Source: Tricholoma matsutake (lineage: Eukaryota; Basidiomycota; Agaricomycetes; Agaricales; Tricholomataceae). From it: a stretch of DNA of 64,000 bases. Positions 22,771-34,087 of this stretch are shown in pieces (within the stretch, counting starts at the first letter, position 1; each line of letters begins with the position of its first letter). Made by a program: the position numbers and the translations under genes. A model generated the notes under the pieces. That model did not search any database. It was not told the origin of the DNA and saw nothing but the letters and a program-made list of their open reading frames with translations. The DNA lies in contig AP026540.1 of NCBI GenBank assembly GCA_026075535.2, positions 11,284,001 to 11,348,000 on the forward strand, given 5' to 3'.

Positions 22771-23980
22771 CCTCTATCTGTGTATTACTTTCTCTTGTAT
22801 CTACTAGAGTCTATGTCTGTAAATGCAAATAGTCTCTAACCTCTGGTATGGGTTGAACGTGAATCACATGAAAAGTTTCTCGGAAGTTCCCATTCAAAAT
22901 CCATCCTTGACAGGTGGTATGACTTTGATTGCTGATTTTCTTCTCAATCTCGAACCACCATGTTGCAAGTGTTCGAACGGCTCTCCCTGCTAGTGATTTT
23001 CTGCTTATACCTGATTGCTGTCATGTCCAACAGTATGTTATACTGCACTCACATTCCAGCCTCGACTTTAATGTGTGTTAGGCAATAATCTGGCACCAAG
23101 GTCTAATCCACCGGAGAGCACTGGTCACCAGAGTCTGCGGTCCTTCTTCTCATATGGTATGGTATGAATTCATTTGAGAACTGTGAACTGAATATGGCTG
23201 GATATTTGTCTAGACCTTTTCAATAGTTCTTACCTCACCAGCATGACTCATAGTAGACTTCCTTTGACTACCTTTGCGAGTGCAGACAATCCAAGGGTTA
23301 TGTTTTTAAGCCCTTCCAACCAATTGTATGGTATGAATAGCCAGTTGCTATAATATTGATGTGTTGACCTGCTACCAACTTTTCTAGCATATGTCCAGGA
23401 TAGCGACAGTATTTCCCCCTGCGTGGGCATTTCTGTTCGTGGAAATTACATGGACCCCCAAATGGGTTTCTCCAATGGAGACAACTACCTAGCCCCAAAT
23501 GTGGGCTCCCCCAATGAGGGCATCTTGCATCCACCCAATGTGGATACCCTTGGTGTGGGTGATTTGACAAACCTCTTTTGGGGCATTCTTTACAAAGAAT
23601 ATGTTGAAAACTTGAATTTTTATCCAATTCTTATATTCTATGCCAATGTGAACTTCTCTAACATATCTGACTTATGCCATGATTTTACTTCTATATCTTG
23701 GTCAGCATCAACTTCAGTGCCAATGCATTTCAGAGGCAACGGCAATCTGTTTAGCAAATACAGTCATGGTATAACCTCTTGCTCTCAATATTTTATTAAA
23801 TGTGTGTTACATATATCCGTTCCTTTAATTTCTTGTACCATAAGGCAACTAAACTGCACTTTGTATTACTTTAGTTATGCAGAGGTATTTTCTAACTTTT
23901 GGCAGTGAGTCAGAAATTTAGTTTTTTTGCTGTTCCGTTTGCAACACTGGATACTGTCCCTCAATATTCTTCCAGTAGTC
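22771..23980 (+). other. Leader between SPT5-like B and Helitron B, with short repeats
   Basis: No intact gene is recognised. The segment near 22880-23060 is homologous to 13080-13260 of copy A (TTCCCATTC, CTTGACAGGTGG, TCTCGAACCACCA in the same order). At 23440-23570 degenerate units around CCCAATGTGGG encode a periodic Gly/Asn/Pro peptide, at the position of the repeats in copy A. Confidence 0.5.
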
Positions 23981-24795
23981 AATGTCTCAGTCAGGGTCCA
24001 GACACTATCCTTGATACTGAAACAGAATGTAATGTACAAACATGATTTTGTGGCACTGCTCTGGGCTCTTGTAAAACATAAATATGATGATGATTGTTCA
24101 ACTATATCTTATTTGTTTTCAACTTTTTCTTGTCTTGGGCATAAGGCCCTTAAAGAGTTTCATCTCTTGTATTTGTTTGTGAAATCCATGCTTTGTGGTC
24201 TTGTAAGTTTACATCCACTAAAATATCAAGATCAGACTTTTTTTGCTTGCAATCAGAATGTGCCTTATCTGCTATCCAAGTTTCATAAAGTACATGACCC
24301 CAGAGGATATTGCAAACAGGATGCATCAGCAACATGTGTGCCATATGATAGAACTCTTAACATGGGAGGTCATGCTGCTTGTGTTTTCTCCTACTCTCAA
24401 CTAGAGCCATATATGTTACCATGTGATGAAAACCAGCTGGACATTACAAAGAATGTATTCAAATATGCTGATCATGTAAATGATGTTGGGCTATTGCAGT
24501 ACCCACCAAGCCAGTTTGTTTATGTTAACATGCCACTTCAAGATCTTACCCCATATCTTTCAGCAACTACTCTACTGAAAATGGCAAAATCCCATGGTTG
24601 TCATACTAGTGCTTGTGACAGTAAAAAGACCTTACAGGCCTGTTTAAAAAACCACTCCTGTCCCCAATGTAATGTACTTGTTAGTGTATTTTCAATTGAG
24701 CTACCACGGTTACAACATCATAGAGCAAACTTAAAGAAAAAGAAGCAAGAAAATTCTCTAAGTACTGTGGCTGTCAGTGCAGGTGTTCTTCTGGG
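23981..24795 (+). pseudogene. Helitron N-terminal fragment, copy B (truncated)
   Basis: One open frame to 24799 carries MYKHDFVALLWALVKH, FFACNQNVPYLLSKFHKV, FSYSQLEPYMLP, YADHVNDVGLLQYPPSQF and a Cys-pair segment, SCPQCNVLVSVFSIELP. Each has a counterpart in copy A (14380-15000). The homology stops at about 24720-24795, so only the start of RepHel remains and Rep and helicase are absent. It helps to define the missing parts of copy A, which has lost frame in this stretch. Confidence 0.75.
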
Positions 24796-24799
24796 CTGA

Positions 24800-26370
24800 T
24801 TGGGCAAATGAAACCAGTTGGTTAAAGTGACGGGGTCAAATGGATCAAGAGAAGTTGGGGAGAAGTCGGTCATAAGACAGTGATGGTAGTGATTCTCCAT
24901 GCAGATGAATCACTGTGTCTACTAAGTTCGAGTTTAAAAAAAGTGTAACAGTAGTATGTTGGACTACTGCCACTCAGAGGAGGAACAAAGATAAACTGGA
25001 ATGTAGTATCAATTCAAGAAGAGATGTCTCACTAATACAGAAATGGTACAATAATGAGTCACACTACACGTGATCATGTATGTTATGTAAGGTGATCGAT
25101 GTTGATAAGAGTAGGAATACTCTTACACCTTGGCTTTAGTAGTAGGCTTTCTAGCACAACTAGGAGGTTTTTTTGAGGTGGTTACAGCCTTAGGAGACAT
25201 TTTGATTCACAGATGAGGTGTTGTATACATAGTGTGGATGACAATGTGTAAGCATGTTGGAAGTCTACTGACAAATCAAGTATACAAAAGATGAATTTGA
25301 AATACAAAAAGGGAGGGTGGATTGCATACAAGTGAATCACGATTCAAAAAGTTGGATTGACTCCAGAGTCAATCCAACGATTCAAAAAAATGGACAATTC
25401 AAGCATTGTTTTTGTTTGTTGAATCCACGTCTGAATCCCCGCTGAATGGCCTTCCTGAATCACTGTTGAATCCACATATTTGACTGCTACTAATGTGTCT
25501 CAGTGAGCACACCTGCTCATCATCATGCAACTTAGTTTGCTGGGCTGTAGATTGTCACAGTACACCATTTACTCCCTGCTCAATGTTCTCCTGGGTATTG
25601 GTATCCATCTGGGCACTAGATGAGGCCCAGCTCTTCATTCCCAAGGTGGTTGCAGCCAAACTGGCCACTGTTGTTGGTGGTGATGTGGTGGTGGCAGTTG
25701 GAGGGGCTGGGGACTGAGCTGGAGTGTGGTAGGTTGGCCTGGAGCCAGTGCCACCATTTGGGAGGGCTGGTGGCTGGTTTTAGAGCAGGGGATGAGGTGG
25801 TAATGGTGGTTGTGTCAACATTGTCGTGCTGATGGTGCTGATGGGGGCTGTGCAGGCATCACCAGCAGTTAAGGACAGTGAATGAGCCATACAGTGGGGA
25901 ACATGTTGAGTGAGGCAAGGGAGGCAGTACAAGGTGGCATTGAGATGGGACAATTGGGTCAAAAAGTTTTCATGTCCCACTACAGAAACAGAGTCAATGA
26001 GAATTGGAGATATCATGATAATACAAGATGAGTGACTAAATATTTAATGAATAACTATGTACTGCTTCAGTCAGATAAGTCCAAATGAGGGGAATGTTCA
26101 TACTCCGCTGATTTGAATGATGCGACCGTTTGCTCTGAGAATTTCTAACAGCACTGTGACATTTCGTGACACAGATTTTCAAAGACCCTGTTTTACAGGT
26201 TTTTGTGCTCAGCATCGCTCCGATAGCAGCATCCCTTCAATTATCGAGAAAGTAACATCATAGCCAGGTAGAACACATGTTATTCAAGGTATATGCCAAG
26301 CCACTTTATGAGATGTTGAGTTGTTGTAGAGTTATTCGTGGTTTGCAAAATATTTTTAAACTCCTGACCG
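24800..26370. other. Low-information region with a small minus-strand reading frame
   Basis: No clear gene. A minus-strand ATG at 25203 or nearby begins a 25-codon frame, MSPKAVTTSKKPPSCARKP, basic and Pro/Thr-rich, that stops at once; it may be the N-terminal stub of a lost protein. 25630-25860 is G/T-rich low complexity. Confidence 0.3.
25351..25378. repeat. Perfect 13-bp hairpin between direct repeats
   Basis: GTTGGATTGACTC, CA, GAGTCAATCCAAC. The direct repeat CGATTCAAAAA flanks it on both sides. Confidence 0.9.
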
Positions 26371-26377
26371 ATGATAG

Positions 26378-27569
26378 TTAAGGCTCCAACCATATACTAT
26401 ATGTATAGGGCTGGCAGCGTAAATATACATATACAGTTGTCTACTGTCTATATACACTATGTATATATACAGTTATATGGTTGTTATATACAGTTGTTAT
26501 ATAGCAAAGTTTTGTTAGATGAACTGTGGCTCGTTTATATCCAAGAGTCTGTCCTTGTGGATCCAAACCTTCAACAAGAATGTTTTTGAGATGGCCTCTG
26601 ACTCAGTTGTGAGCATAGATCCATTGAAATGTGGTGTAACTCCAATAGGATCACTGGCAATCCTTGTTCACCAAGACTGAGCAGGAGGAGGAAAAGAATT
26701 TGCATTCCTCTGAAAGCAGTAGACACAAGATTCAGAATAATGATGACCATACTGTATTCAAGTTACTGTTGTGGTGGAGTGTCTGCGATGTCTGTCTTCC
26801 TTCCCCCCTTCAAATCTGAAGCATCCAAGTTCTCAAGTTCTTACCATCACATCATCTTTCAATCACAATTTGCTCTGTTGGAAATGTAGCCAGAACTGAT
26901 ACCACTACATGCAAGTCAATGAACAGACTAGCCAAGCCCAGGCAAAAGGCAAAACCAACACAAGAGTTTCTGAGTGACTGACTTAGTCCCTGACAGTACT
27001 GCAGTGACACCAGCAGCACAGACACCTGACACACCAATACCAAAGACAGACTTAGTACAGACTTGGACATGGTGCACTCACTCAGAGAAAGGGCAGTCAC
27101 ACAAGTATGAGACTTTCAGAGCACCTTATAAATCGCAATCCTTCAACCAACAAAACCACTGAGGAAAGTTGGGTTAATGTAATTAGTTATGAAGAAGTGG
27201 AATTCATGACAACTCACAGTCCATTAATGCTTGTGCAAGCCAACTATGCATGCCTCAGGCTGTAGCATGGTACCATCATGGCTGTATGCTGATGTTGCAG
27301 TGTGAATCGAGGGCAAGAATTGGGCACTTGGTTAACATTTATTACCTAATATTATTTAAGGGTTAATTAACATCAATTTCCAACTTAAGGTCGCGACTCA
27401 GTAGGAGAAGCCAAATGTCATTTTTACCTGCTGATTGACCACTGAACTGAAAAACTATATAACCATCTATATACTGTATATTTACTGTATACTCAGTGTT
27501 GAGGGTATACATATACATATACATATACAGTATATATACAGTAAATAGATAATACAATTGGAGCCTTAA
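26378..27569. mobile_element. Non-autonomous terminal-inverted-repeat element, copy 1
   Basis: The ends are TTAAGGCTCCAA and its reverse complement, followed inwards by TA-rich subterminal sequence with ACTGTATATA palindromes. Both flanks carry TGATA (26372-26376 and 27570-27574), a candidate target duplication. No transposase is encoded in its 1192 bases. A relative with the same ends spans 53717-60627. Confidence 0.72.
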
Positions 27570-27660
27570 TGATAAGGCAAGCTCCCTGAGGCACCACATA
27601 TAGACAGTGCAGAGTGATCGGTACATCAAGAGTGGCAGTGCTACAAGTTCAGTACTAACG

Positions 27661-30356
27661 ATGCCAGAGGTGGAACTGCGTAAGAGAAAGAAAGGACAGC
27701 TCAGCACGCCAGCTGGTTCGACCCCAAGCTCAAAGCAGCAGGTGCTGTTCCCAACTCTTATTGTCTGCACTTGTATATCTCATTCGCACCAACTTTCTCA
27801 GCCTGCAGGTTACAGTGCTGTATTGCAGACGTACTCGAGACTTCTCTATATCGCATTCGTATTAGCTGGGCTGTGCTTCGTGTACTTTGTATGTGGGTGT
27901 AACAAGTCACGGAAACATTGCTTATCGGGCTGGCGTAAAGAATCCGACTCCTGTTATAAATTTACTGGATTCGTGGATTGGATTCTCAGAGCAGTGGGAC
28001 CCTTCAAAGCTTGGGGTTGGCACACCAATATCCACATATACTCCTGCTGACACACCGAAGCGTGATGCGGTTGGTGCAGCGTTTAAGGTGCGAGTACTGT
28101 TTCTGGTCAACAAGATTTGCACCGTTTAACATGTGTGGTAGCACGCTTGGTCGGCCTATGGTAAGCAAACCATTGAAGCCTATCTGCAGACAGCACCTGA
28201 ATTTCTTGACAGAGAGGGATGCCATGGGTGACGACGAGTATCATCCCATCAGTCGGACAGGAAGTAATCTGACTAAGGCCGGTGGGATTGGGTACACCGT
28301 AATAGACTCTATCGACACCATGTTGCTGATGGGTCTTCGTGATGAGCATGCCCGCGCTCTGCAATGGGTTGCCAACAAGATGTCGTTGGACAGGGACGAT
28401 AATTTCAATACCTTTGAGGTGACGACCCACCTTTATGACCGTAGCCGGTCAATGATTGAACCTTCGCGATAATTTTAATAGACGACTATCCGTGTACTAG
28501 GTGGCTTGCTCTCAGCATACCACCTCTCCTCCGGCAATACCATCTATCTAGAGAAAGCAGTCGAACTTGCTGACAGACTCCTGCCCGCCTTCGACACACC
28601 GTCTGGACTGCCGCAATCGACGATCAACTTAGCTACTGGAAAGAGTATCCCCAATGCTGAGTTTCCGGGCCTTGTCGGCACAGCCGAGGTTTCCACTCTT
28701 CAATTAGAGTTCCGTTACCTGAGCTACCTCACCGACAATGATATTTATTGGCGGAAGGCAGAGAACGTATGAGCTAATGCTAAGTTATCTTTGTTACAAG
28801 AATTGAAATCATTTCCTAGGTTATCCGGGTCATTAAAGCTGCACGCTTGCCTCATGGTCTGGCATCGGTATTCATGAAGTGAGCTAGCTATCCAGTTATT
28901 TCGTTTTGGATAGCGTGTAACTCTGTCAGTGTCGAGGAGGGACAATACGCTCTATCTGCTATTCGCTTGGGGTCCCGTGGAGATTCATTTTACGAGTACT
29001 TGCTGTAAGTCCTCGACTCAACAAATCTTCGAAACGCTGATTGCGTCTTCCAGGAAACAGTATCTTCAGACTGTAAGAACCTCTAGCTTTCCGTTTGAGA
29101 ATAAGGCATGAATTGTTTGCTGTGAAGAATGGCTCAGAAGCTGTCTACCGCGATGTATGTTGCAATATTTTCCAAAGTACCCTTAAAGCTGACGGAACGC
29201 AAGATGTATGACAATGCCATGGGTGCTATCCACGAGCACCTCATCCAAAAGACCGTTAATACAAAAATGACTTACACGGCTGAACTGATACCGGAACAAA
29301 ACCCCAATGGACAGATGTAAGGGTCCCACAACGTTTCTTGTTTCGCGCTGAACCTATTCATTGACAGCTCATGGCGTCTTATACCGAAACAAGACCATCT
29401 CGTGTGCTTTCTTGGCGGTTCACTTATGCTTGGAGCAACGAGAACAGGTGCTCTCGTCCATCCAGTTTCTGTCCCTCCGCAAGAAGGCGAACTTTCCGCA
29501 ACGGGAAAGCGAGATTGGAAGACTGGCGTGGAGCTTGTGAAGACTTGTATGGATACACATGATACCGCCACGTACGTTCTTTGTGTGGTCTATCATTATA
29601 ATCCCCTGTTTCTCACTGATGCTTTGATCTTCTTAAAGCGGATTGTCGCCGGAAATTGTGCACTTCAGAATTCCTAGTGATGGGATGAGTAGAAAGGCGA
29701 TGGTCCCCTCAGATTGGTATATCAAGGGTGCACGGTGTGTCGTAATTCTTCTTTCCTTTGTCAAGTTCTGATCTTGGAGAGTAGGCAAGGAGAGTTCCCT
29801 CCGTATGACGCAAGATATATGCTGCGGTCTGTAAAATATCTGCCATGTCAGAATTTTGTTGACTTTCTGTTATAAGGCCGGAAACTGTCGAATCGCTCTT
29901 TATCGCCTTCCGACTTACACATGACGTCCGCTATCGTGATTACGGATGGAGGATATTTCAATCCATTGAGAAACACTGTCGAGTAGAAACCGGTGGATAT
30001 GCAGCAGTTGTCAACGTTGACGAAGTGCCGGCCCGGCTTGAAGATAAAATGGAAACATTTATGATGGTATGCATCATGTAGTACCGTTGTTTTATCTTCT
30101 CACCCCTCTGACAGAGCGAGACTCTGAAATATCTTTATCTGCTCTTTGATGATTCTAGAACACTGCCTCTAGATCGTACGTTCTAATTTCGGATTGGGTC
30201 ATTACATTAGACTGACCAGTGATTTGTGACAGAATTTGTATTCAATACGGAGGTTCGTAATACGCTTTCAGTTCATTCCCTGGCTCATGGCACTTATCTC
30301 GTTAGGCCCATCCTCTGCCGATATTCAACCCCACCATAAGGACAGGCTTCTCATAG
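27661..30356 (+). CDS. GH47 class I alpha-1,2-mannosidase
   Basis: Seventeen exons (27661-27888, 27941-28087, 28142-28160, 28213-28418, 28482-28766, 28820-28878, 28930-29004, 29054-29072, 29128-29154, 29204-29316, 29368-29571, 29639-29734, 29782-29826, 29877-30066, 30115-30175, 30233-30252, 30306-30356) give 614 residues in frame. It trims alpha-1,2 mannose from N-glycans in the ER/Golgi. It is a type II membrane protein: a basic tail (ELRKRKKG), then a membrane segment at about 61-76. GH47 signatures in order: HAWSAYERDAMGDDE, TVIDSIDTMLLMGL, FETTIRVLGGLLSAYHL (acidic Glu), LGSRGDSFYEYLL, KQDHLVCFLGGSLMLGA (acidic Asp), KTCMDTHDTATGLSPE, MLRPETVESLFIAFR (acidic Glu) and FNTEAHPL (calcium-binding Thr). 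All expected acidic residues are present. The first exon/intron boundary is the least certain part. Confidence 0.9.
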
Positions 30357-30593
30357 GTGTCAAGACATGTTGATTCCCAAAATGTCTTTAATAAATCTAT
30401 TGCCATATATCAATCACAATGGAGACCAGACGTTAGATTTATCAGGCCGAAATGCTGCTCGTTGTTGACTTGGTGACCGAAACTTAATTTCTACGCGCTG
30501 ACCGCTCTTAATGCTTTCAGAATGTAGATGGAACATAAGCATAGCAGAGCGTAATTTGTTACGATACATATCATCCATATGGGGGCGAGTGAT

Positions 30594-31427
30594 CTACTCT
30601 TCCTCCTCTTCTTCACCATCATCCTTCTTGGCGGCCGCAGCAGCACGCTTGCGCTTGACACGGCCAGGACGTCCTCCACCATACGGAGATGTCAGGGCGA
30701 AGTCAATGTGTTTTTGCGAGTCGAGACGGACAATGAACGAGGGAACATCCACGATCTGCTTGCCAACCCTACAGAACCAAAGTAGTTCAGCCATTTGTAT
30801 AAAAAGCATGATGTAGGAAAACACCGACCGGATATGTCGTTGCCTAATGAGAGTTCTTGCATGGTGAATACTTTTCGCCAAACCGCTCTTGAACACCTGG
30901 GTCTGCAGACGCCTCTCCAAGAAATCCTCGATCTTAAGGGCCAACACGTAATCGAGACGCATGCGAGATTCATCGAGCACACCGATGCGCACGAGACGGC
31001 GAATAACGGCGTTACCCTCAAAGAGACGCTTTGGGTCCTTGGGGTCGAGCTTGAGAAGCTCTCGGGCAGCACGACGAATTTTGGAGAGGGTGAGCGCAAT
31101 GCGCCAGATTTCGCGCTTGTTACGAAGGCCGTACTCGCCGGCGAGCTAGTTAGGAAAAAATAAGCTAGGTGAAGAGGTGGGGACGGAATGACATACTTTC
31201 AATTCGGCATCGAGACGCGCCGATTCGAAAGGTCGACGAGGGACTTTGTAACTGTGTGAAAGTTATGATAGTGGGGCATGGCTTTTAATCAGCACAGATG
31301 CAACCCTCCACATTGAAGTGGACCTTGAAGTGAAAAAGGCTCACGTCTTGCTGTGGTTCCTCGGGGCCCTAAATGATCGTTAACATTGAGCTCGTCGAGC
31401 CAAATGACGACGACATTACCTAGGCAT
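30594..31427 (-). CDS. RPS9: 40S ribosomal protein S9 (uS4)
   Basis: Five exons on the minus strand (31427-31420, 31368-31345, 31251-31197, 31145-30829, 30768-30594) encode 192 residues, the usual size. The sequence is typical from end to end: [46 protein letters not shown], the S4 RNA-binding segment [52 protein letters not shown] and an acidic EEEEE tail. uS4 binds 18S rRNA in the small-subunit body and helps decoding fidelity. The start is inferred: an 8-base first exon (ATGCCTAG) with a GTAATG donor gives MPRAPRN. It shares its upstream region with RPL21. Confidence 0.93.
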
Positions 31428-31674
31428 ACTTTCTTGAGGAAGTCGACGACAAACTCGGTTTTATAAGCTCAAGCAAAACTTCGGGATGAATGTACAAATT
31501 AGTATCATCAGCGCCACAACTGTACAGTACATCTCAGCCACTCGGCGTTTGCCGACAACTCCAAACTTCTGATACCTGTTGATCATCGACATCGTCAAAG
31601 CCAACGACCACCTGAATGTCTGTTCGATTCCTTATCTATTGTTCGTCTCTCTCACCAAAGATGTAGTCCTCAAG
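31428..31674. promoter_or_regulatory. Shared divergent promoter of RPS9 and RPL21
   Basis: Only 247 bases separate the two start codons, so both ribosomal protein genes must be driven from here (5' UTRs included). No TATA box is evident. Confidence 0.65.
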
Positions 31675-32315
31675 ATGCCGCACTCATTTGGTTACCGGGC
31701 GCGTACGCGCCACATGTTCAAGCGGGGCTTCAAGGGTACGAAATTGATGTTCATAGAGCAATAATGATAATTATTAACTTTACATACAGAACATGGCCCA
31801 ACGAAGCTCTCTACCTTCCTCGTAAACTACCGTGTAGGAGACATCGTTGACATCAAGGCTAATGCCTCTCAACAAAAGGGTATGCCCCACAAGTATTACC
31901 ACGGGTGAGCTCCGAAGGACTCTTGAGTATGTCTTCTTTACTAATGAATTGTACACAAAGACGAACTGGAATCGTGTACAACGTCAGCCTTTCGTCTGTG
32001 GGTGTGATCGTGCACAAGGTTGTTGGCAACCGCTACATTGAGAAGCGTGTCAACCTTCGTGTAGAGCACGTCCGCCACTCAAAATGTCGACAAGAGTTTT
32101 TGGACAGGGTGAAGAGGAACCACGATGCACATGCAGAAGCAAAAGAGAAGGGCGGTGAGTTTGGCGTCTGCTGGTCTATTTCCTGTCCTGAGTCAATATC
32201 AGAGCGTATCAACCTGAGGCGTATCCCTGTCCTTCCCCGAGAAGCGCACACTGTCTCAGCCAAGGAGAACCTTCCCCAGACGATGGTTCCTATTCCATAC
32301 GAGACGACAATTTAG
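31675..32315 (+). CDS. RPL21: 60S ribosomal protein L21 (eL21)
   Basis: Four exons (31675-31735, 31790-31904, 31961-32154, 32203-32315) give 160 residues, the family length. The protein reads MPHSFGYRARTRHMFKRGFK, EHGPTKLSTFLVNYRVGDIV, MPHKYYHGRTGIVYNV, VVGNRYIEKRVNLRVEHVRH, RINLRRIPVLPREAHTVS and ends QTMVPIPYETTI, all standard for eL21. It is a structural protein of the large subunit near the central protuberance. The second intron uses an AAG acceptor (31958-31960). It is divergent from RPS9 and so probably co-regulated with it. Confidence 0.95.
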
Positions 32316-32595
32316 ACAGGTCTGTGGCGAAGCTGCTCTACTTGCATATTTTGTTGGTTGTATCTCTGTTATTTTCCATGCTCCATGCCATGCACAACAT
32401 GAAATATCTTTTTTATCTATCTGAGAGATTCAAAAGGTTGGCCCGCGATTACACCCTGACTTTCGGTTGCAACTCCATTAACTTCTAAGTGACACTTACG
32501 GCGTGCCTCGCCGATGACCAAATTCGCGCTGTGACATGATCACCCATACATAGATTACTGTTTAGGAGTAGCATATCGAGTCACAACATATCGGA

Positions 32596-34087
32596 ATGGC
32601 TATTGAACTCCTACCTCTCTCCCTCCCTGCAGCAGCAGACCCTTCGAAGTTTGTCGCCTTCGGCAGAGAAGTTAAGGGCGTTGATCCGGGCAGCCTTAGC
32701 CCGACTCAGTTCGCGGAGATCCACGAGGCGTTGTACAAGGTTCGTCTCTGCTTCAGCTATAATAGTAGCAATTGTCAGATGTTCTAAGAGACCATCAATA
32801 TTGGCCATATGTAGTATAGTGCCCTGCTATTTCGAGATGTATCGTTAACCCCAGAGCAGCAGTACGCGTTGACAAAGGTTTGTACCTGACTTCATATCAA
32901 ATTGACTGCTTATAACTATGTAATGTGTTCTCGTAGGCATTTGATCCCAAAGCTGAGAACTATGGACACGGAAACAACAAGACTGAGGATACCAAGAAGT
33001 CCATCCTTCATCCTGACCTGAAGACCATTCCCAGAGTCCCACAAGTCCAGCTCATTGGCAACGGCACGGTCTACAACCATGAAGGACTTGCAGAAGCTAA
33101 GCTCAAGCATCCAAGCCATACTACGTTCCACAAGACCCGCGTCTCCGCGGAGGACGAAGCCAAAGGTGTCACGCGGTTCTATCGCTGGCACATCGATGCT
33201 GCGCTGTACGATTTATCCCCCCCGAGGGTAACCACGCTCTATGGACTCATAGTACCCGATGGCCCGCCGCAGACATGCAGATACGATGACGGCACTGGAG
33301 ACGAGTTGACTGTGTCGCTAGGAACGACGGCGTTCGTGTCGGGGAAGACGATGTTCGATATCTTGCCTCCCAAGTACAAGAGTCTCGCTGTGAGGACGAA
33401 AGTCAAGTATGCCCCCCATCCGTACGTCTGGATGGCGCCTGCGTCTGCGATGCCCACTGGTTTAGGGATCGAGTCTGAAGGGCTAGAGTTGCCGTTCGAC
33501 GAGCTGCCGCCCTGGGAAGACGTTAAGCGGAAGACGTATCCTGTTGTAAGTAAACTGTGTGTTCATGGAACTTACCGGTCATTGATGACTACTCTTTACC
33601 AAGCTATGGAAGAACCCTGTCACTGGTGAATTGCACTTCCAAGTCCATCCCTGCGGTGTGGTGGAACTTTTGGTCAATCCACTTCCTGCTGGTGCAAACC
33701 AAGAGGGGGCGTTATATCCAGATGGTGCCCATATCACCGATTTGAAGGAAGCGAGAGAATTGTTATACAAGATGCAGCGTCCAGCTATTGCCCCAAACGT
33801 GAGTCTTTTGCCCCGTTGAACCAAGGAAGACCATTGAGTCAACGTATGATCAGCTTGTGTACCCTCACGACTGGTATGCATCTTTCCTACGCTCGCTAGC
33901 TTCGCGACTAATATACGCATATCCCAGGCGGGAGAAAGACCTGGTCTTGTTCCACAACCGTGGAGTGCTGCACACCGTCGTCGGCGCGTTCAAGGAGGAC
34001 GAAGTGCGGGCTTTCCATCAGTGCAACCTCGCGTCGTCGGACGATCCTGGTGGGCCTTCTGTTGAGGACGTCAAGAAGTGGGTTTGA
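32596..34087 (+). CDS. xanA: Alpha-ketoglutarate-dependent xanthine dioxygenase (TauD family)
   Basis: Six exons (32596-32739, 32815-32877, 32937-33545, 33604-33798, 33854-33873, 33928-34087) give 396 residues. Fungal XanA oxidises xanthine to uric acid with Fe(II), 2-oxoglutarate and oxygen, in the cytosol. The metal motif H-x-D is in RFYRWHIDAALYDLSPP; the distal part FHNRGVLHTVVGAF carries the third His and a conserved Arg for 2-oxoglutarate is expected nearby. Other supporting segments are KAENYGHGNN, TFHKTRVSAEDE, YAPHPYVWMAPASAMPTGLG and FHQCNLASSDDPGGPS. The WHIDAALY/PP-x-VTTL context separates it from sulfonate dioxygenases, but the substrate remains an inference from family resemblance. 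Confidence 0.8.

Noticed and set aside
26378..27569. piggyBac or Kolobok assignment from TTAA next to GGCTCC
   Set aside because: The related copy at 53717-60627 lacks TTAA at both ends, while TGATA flanks are shared.
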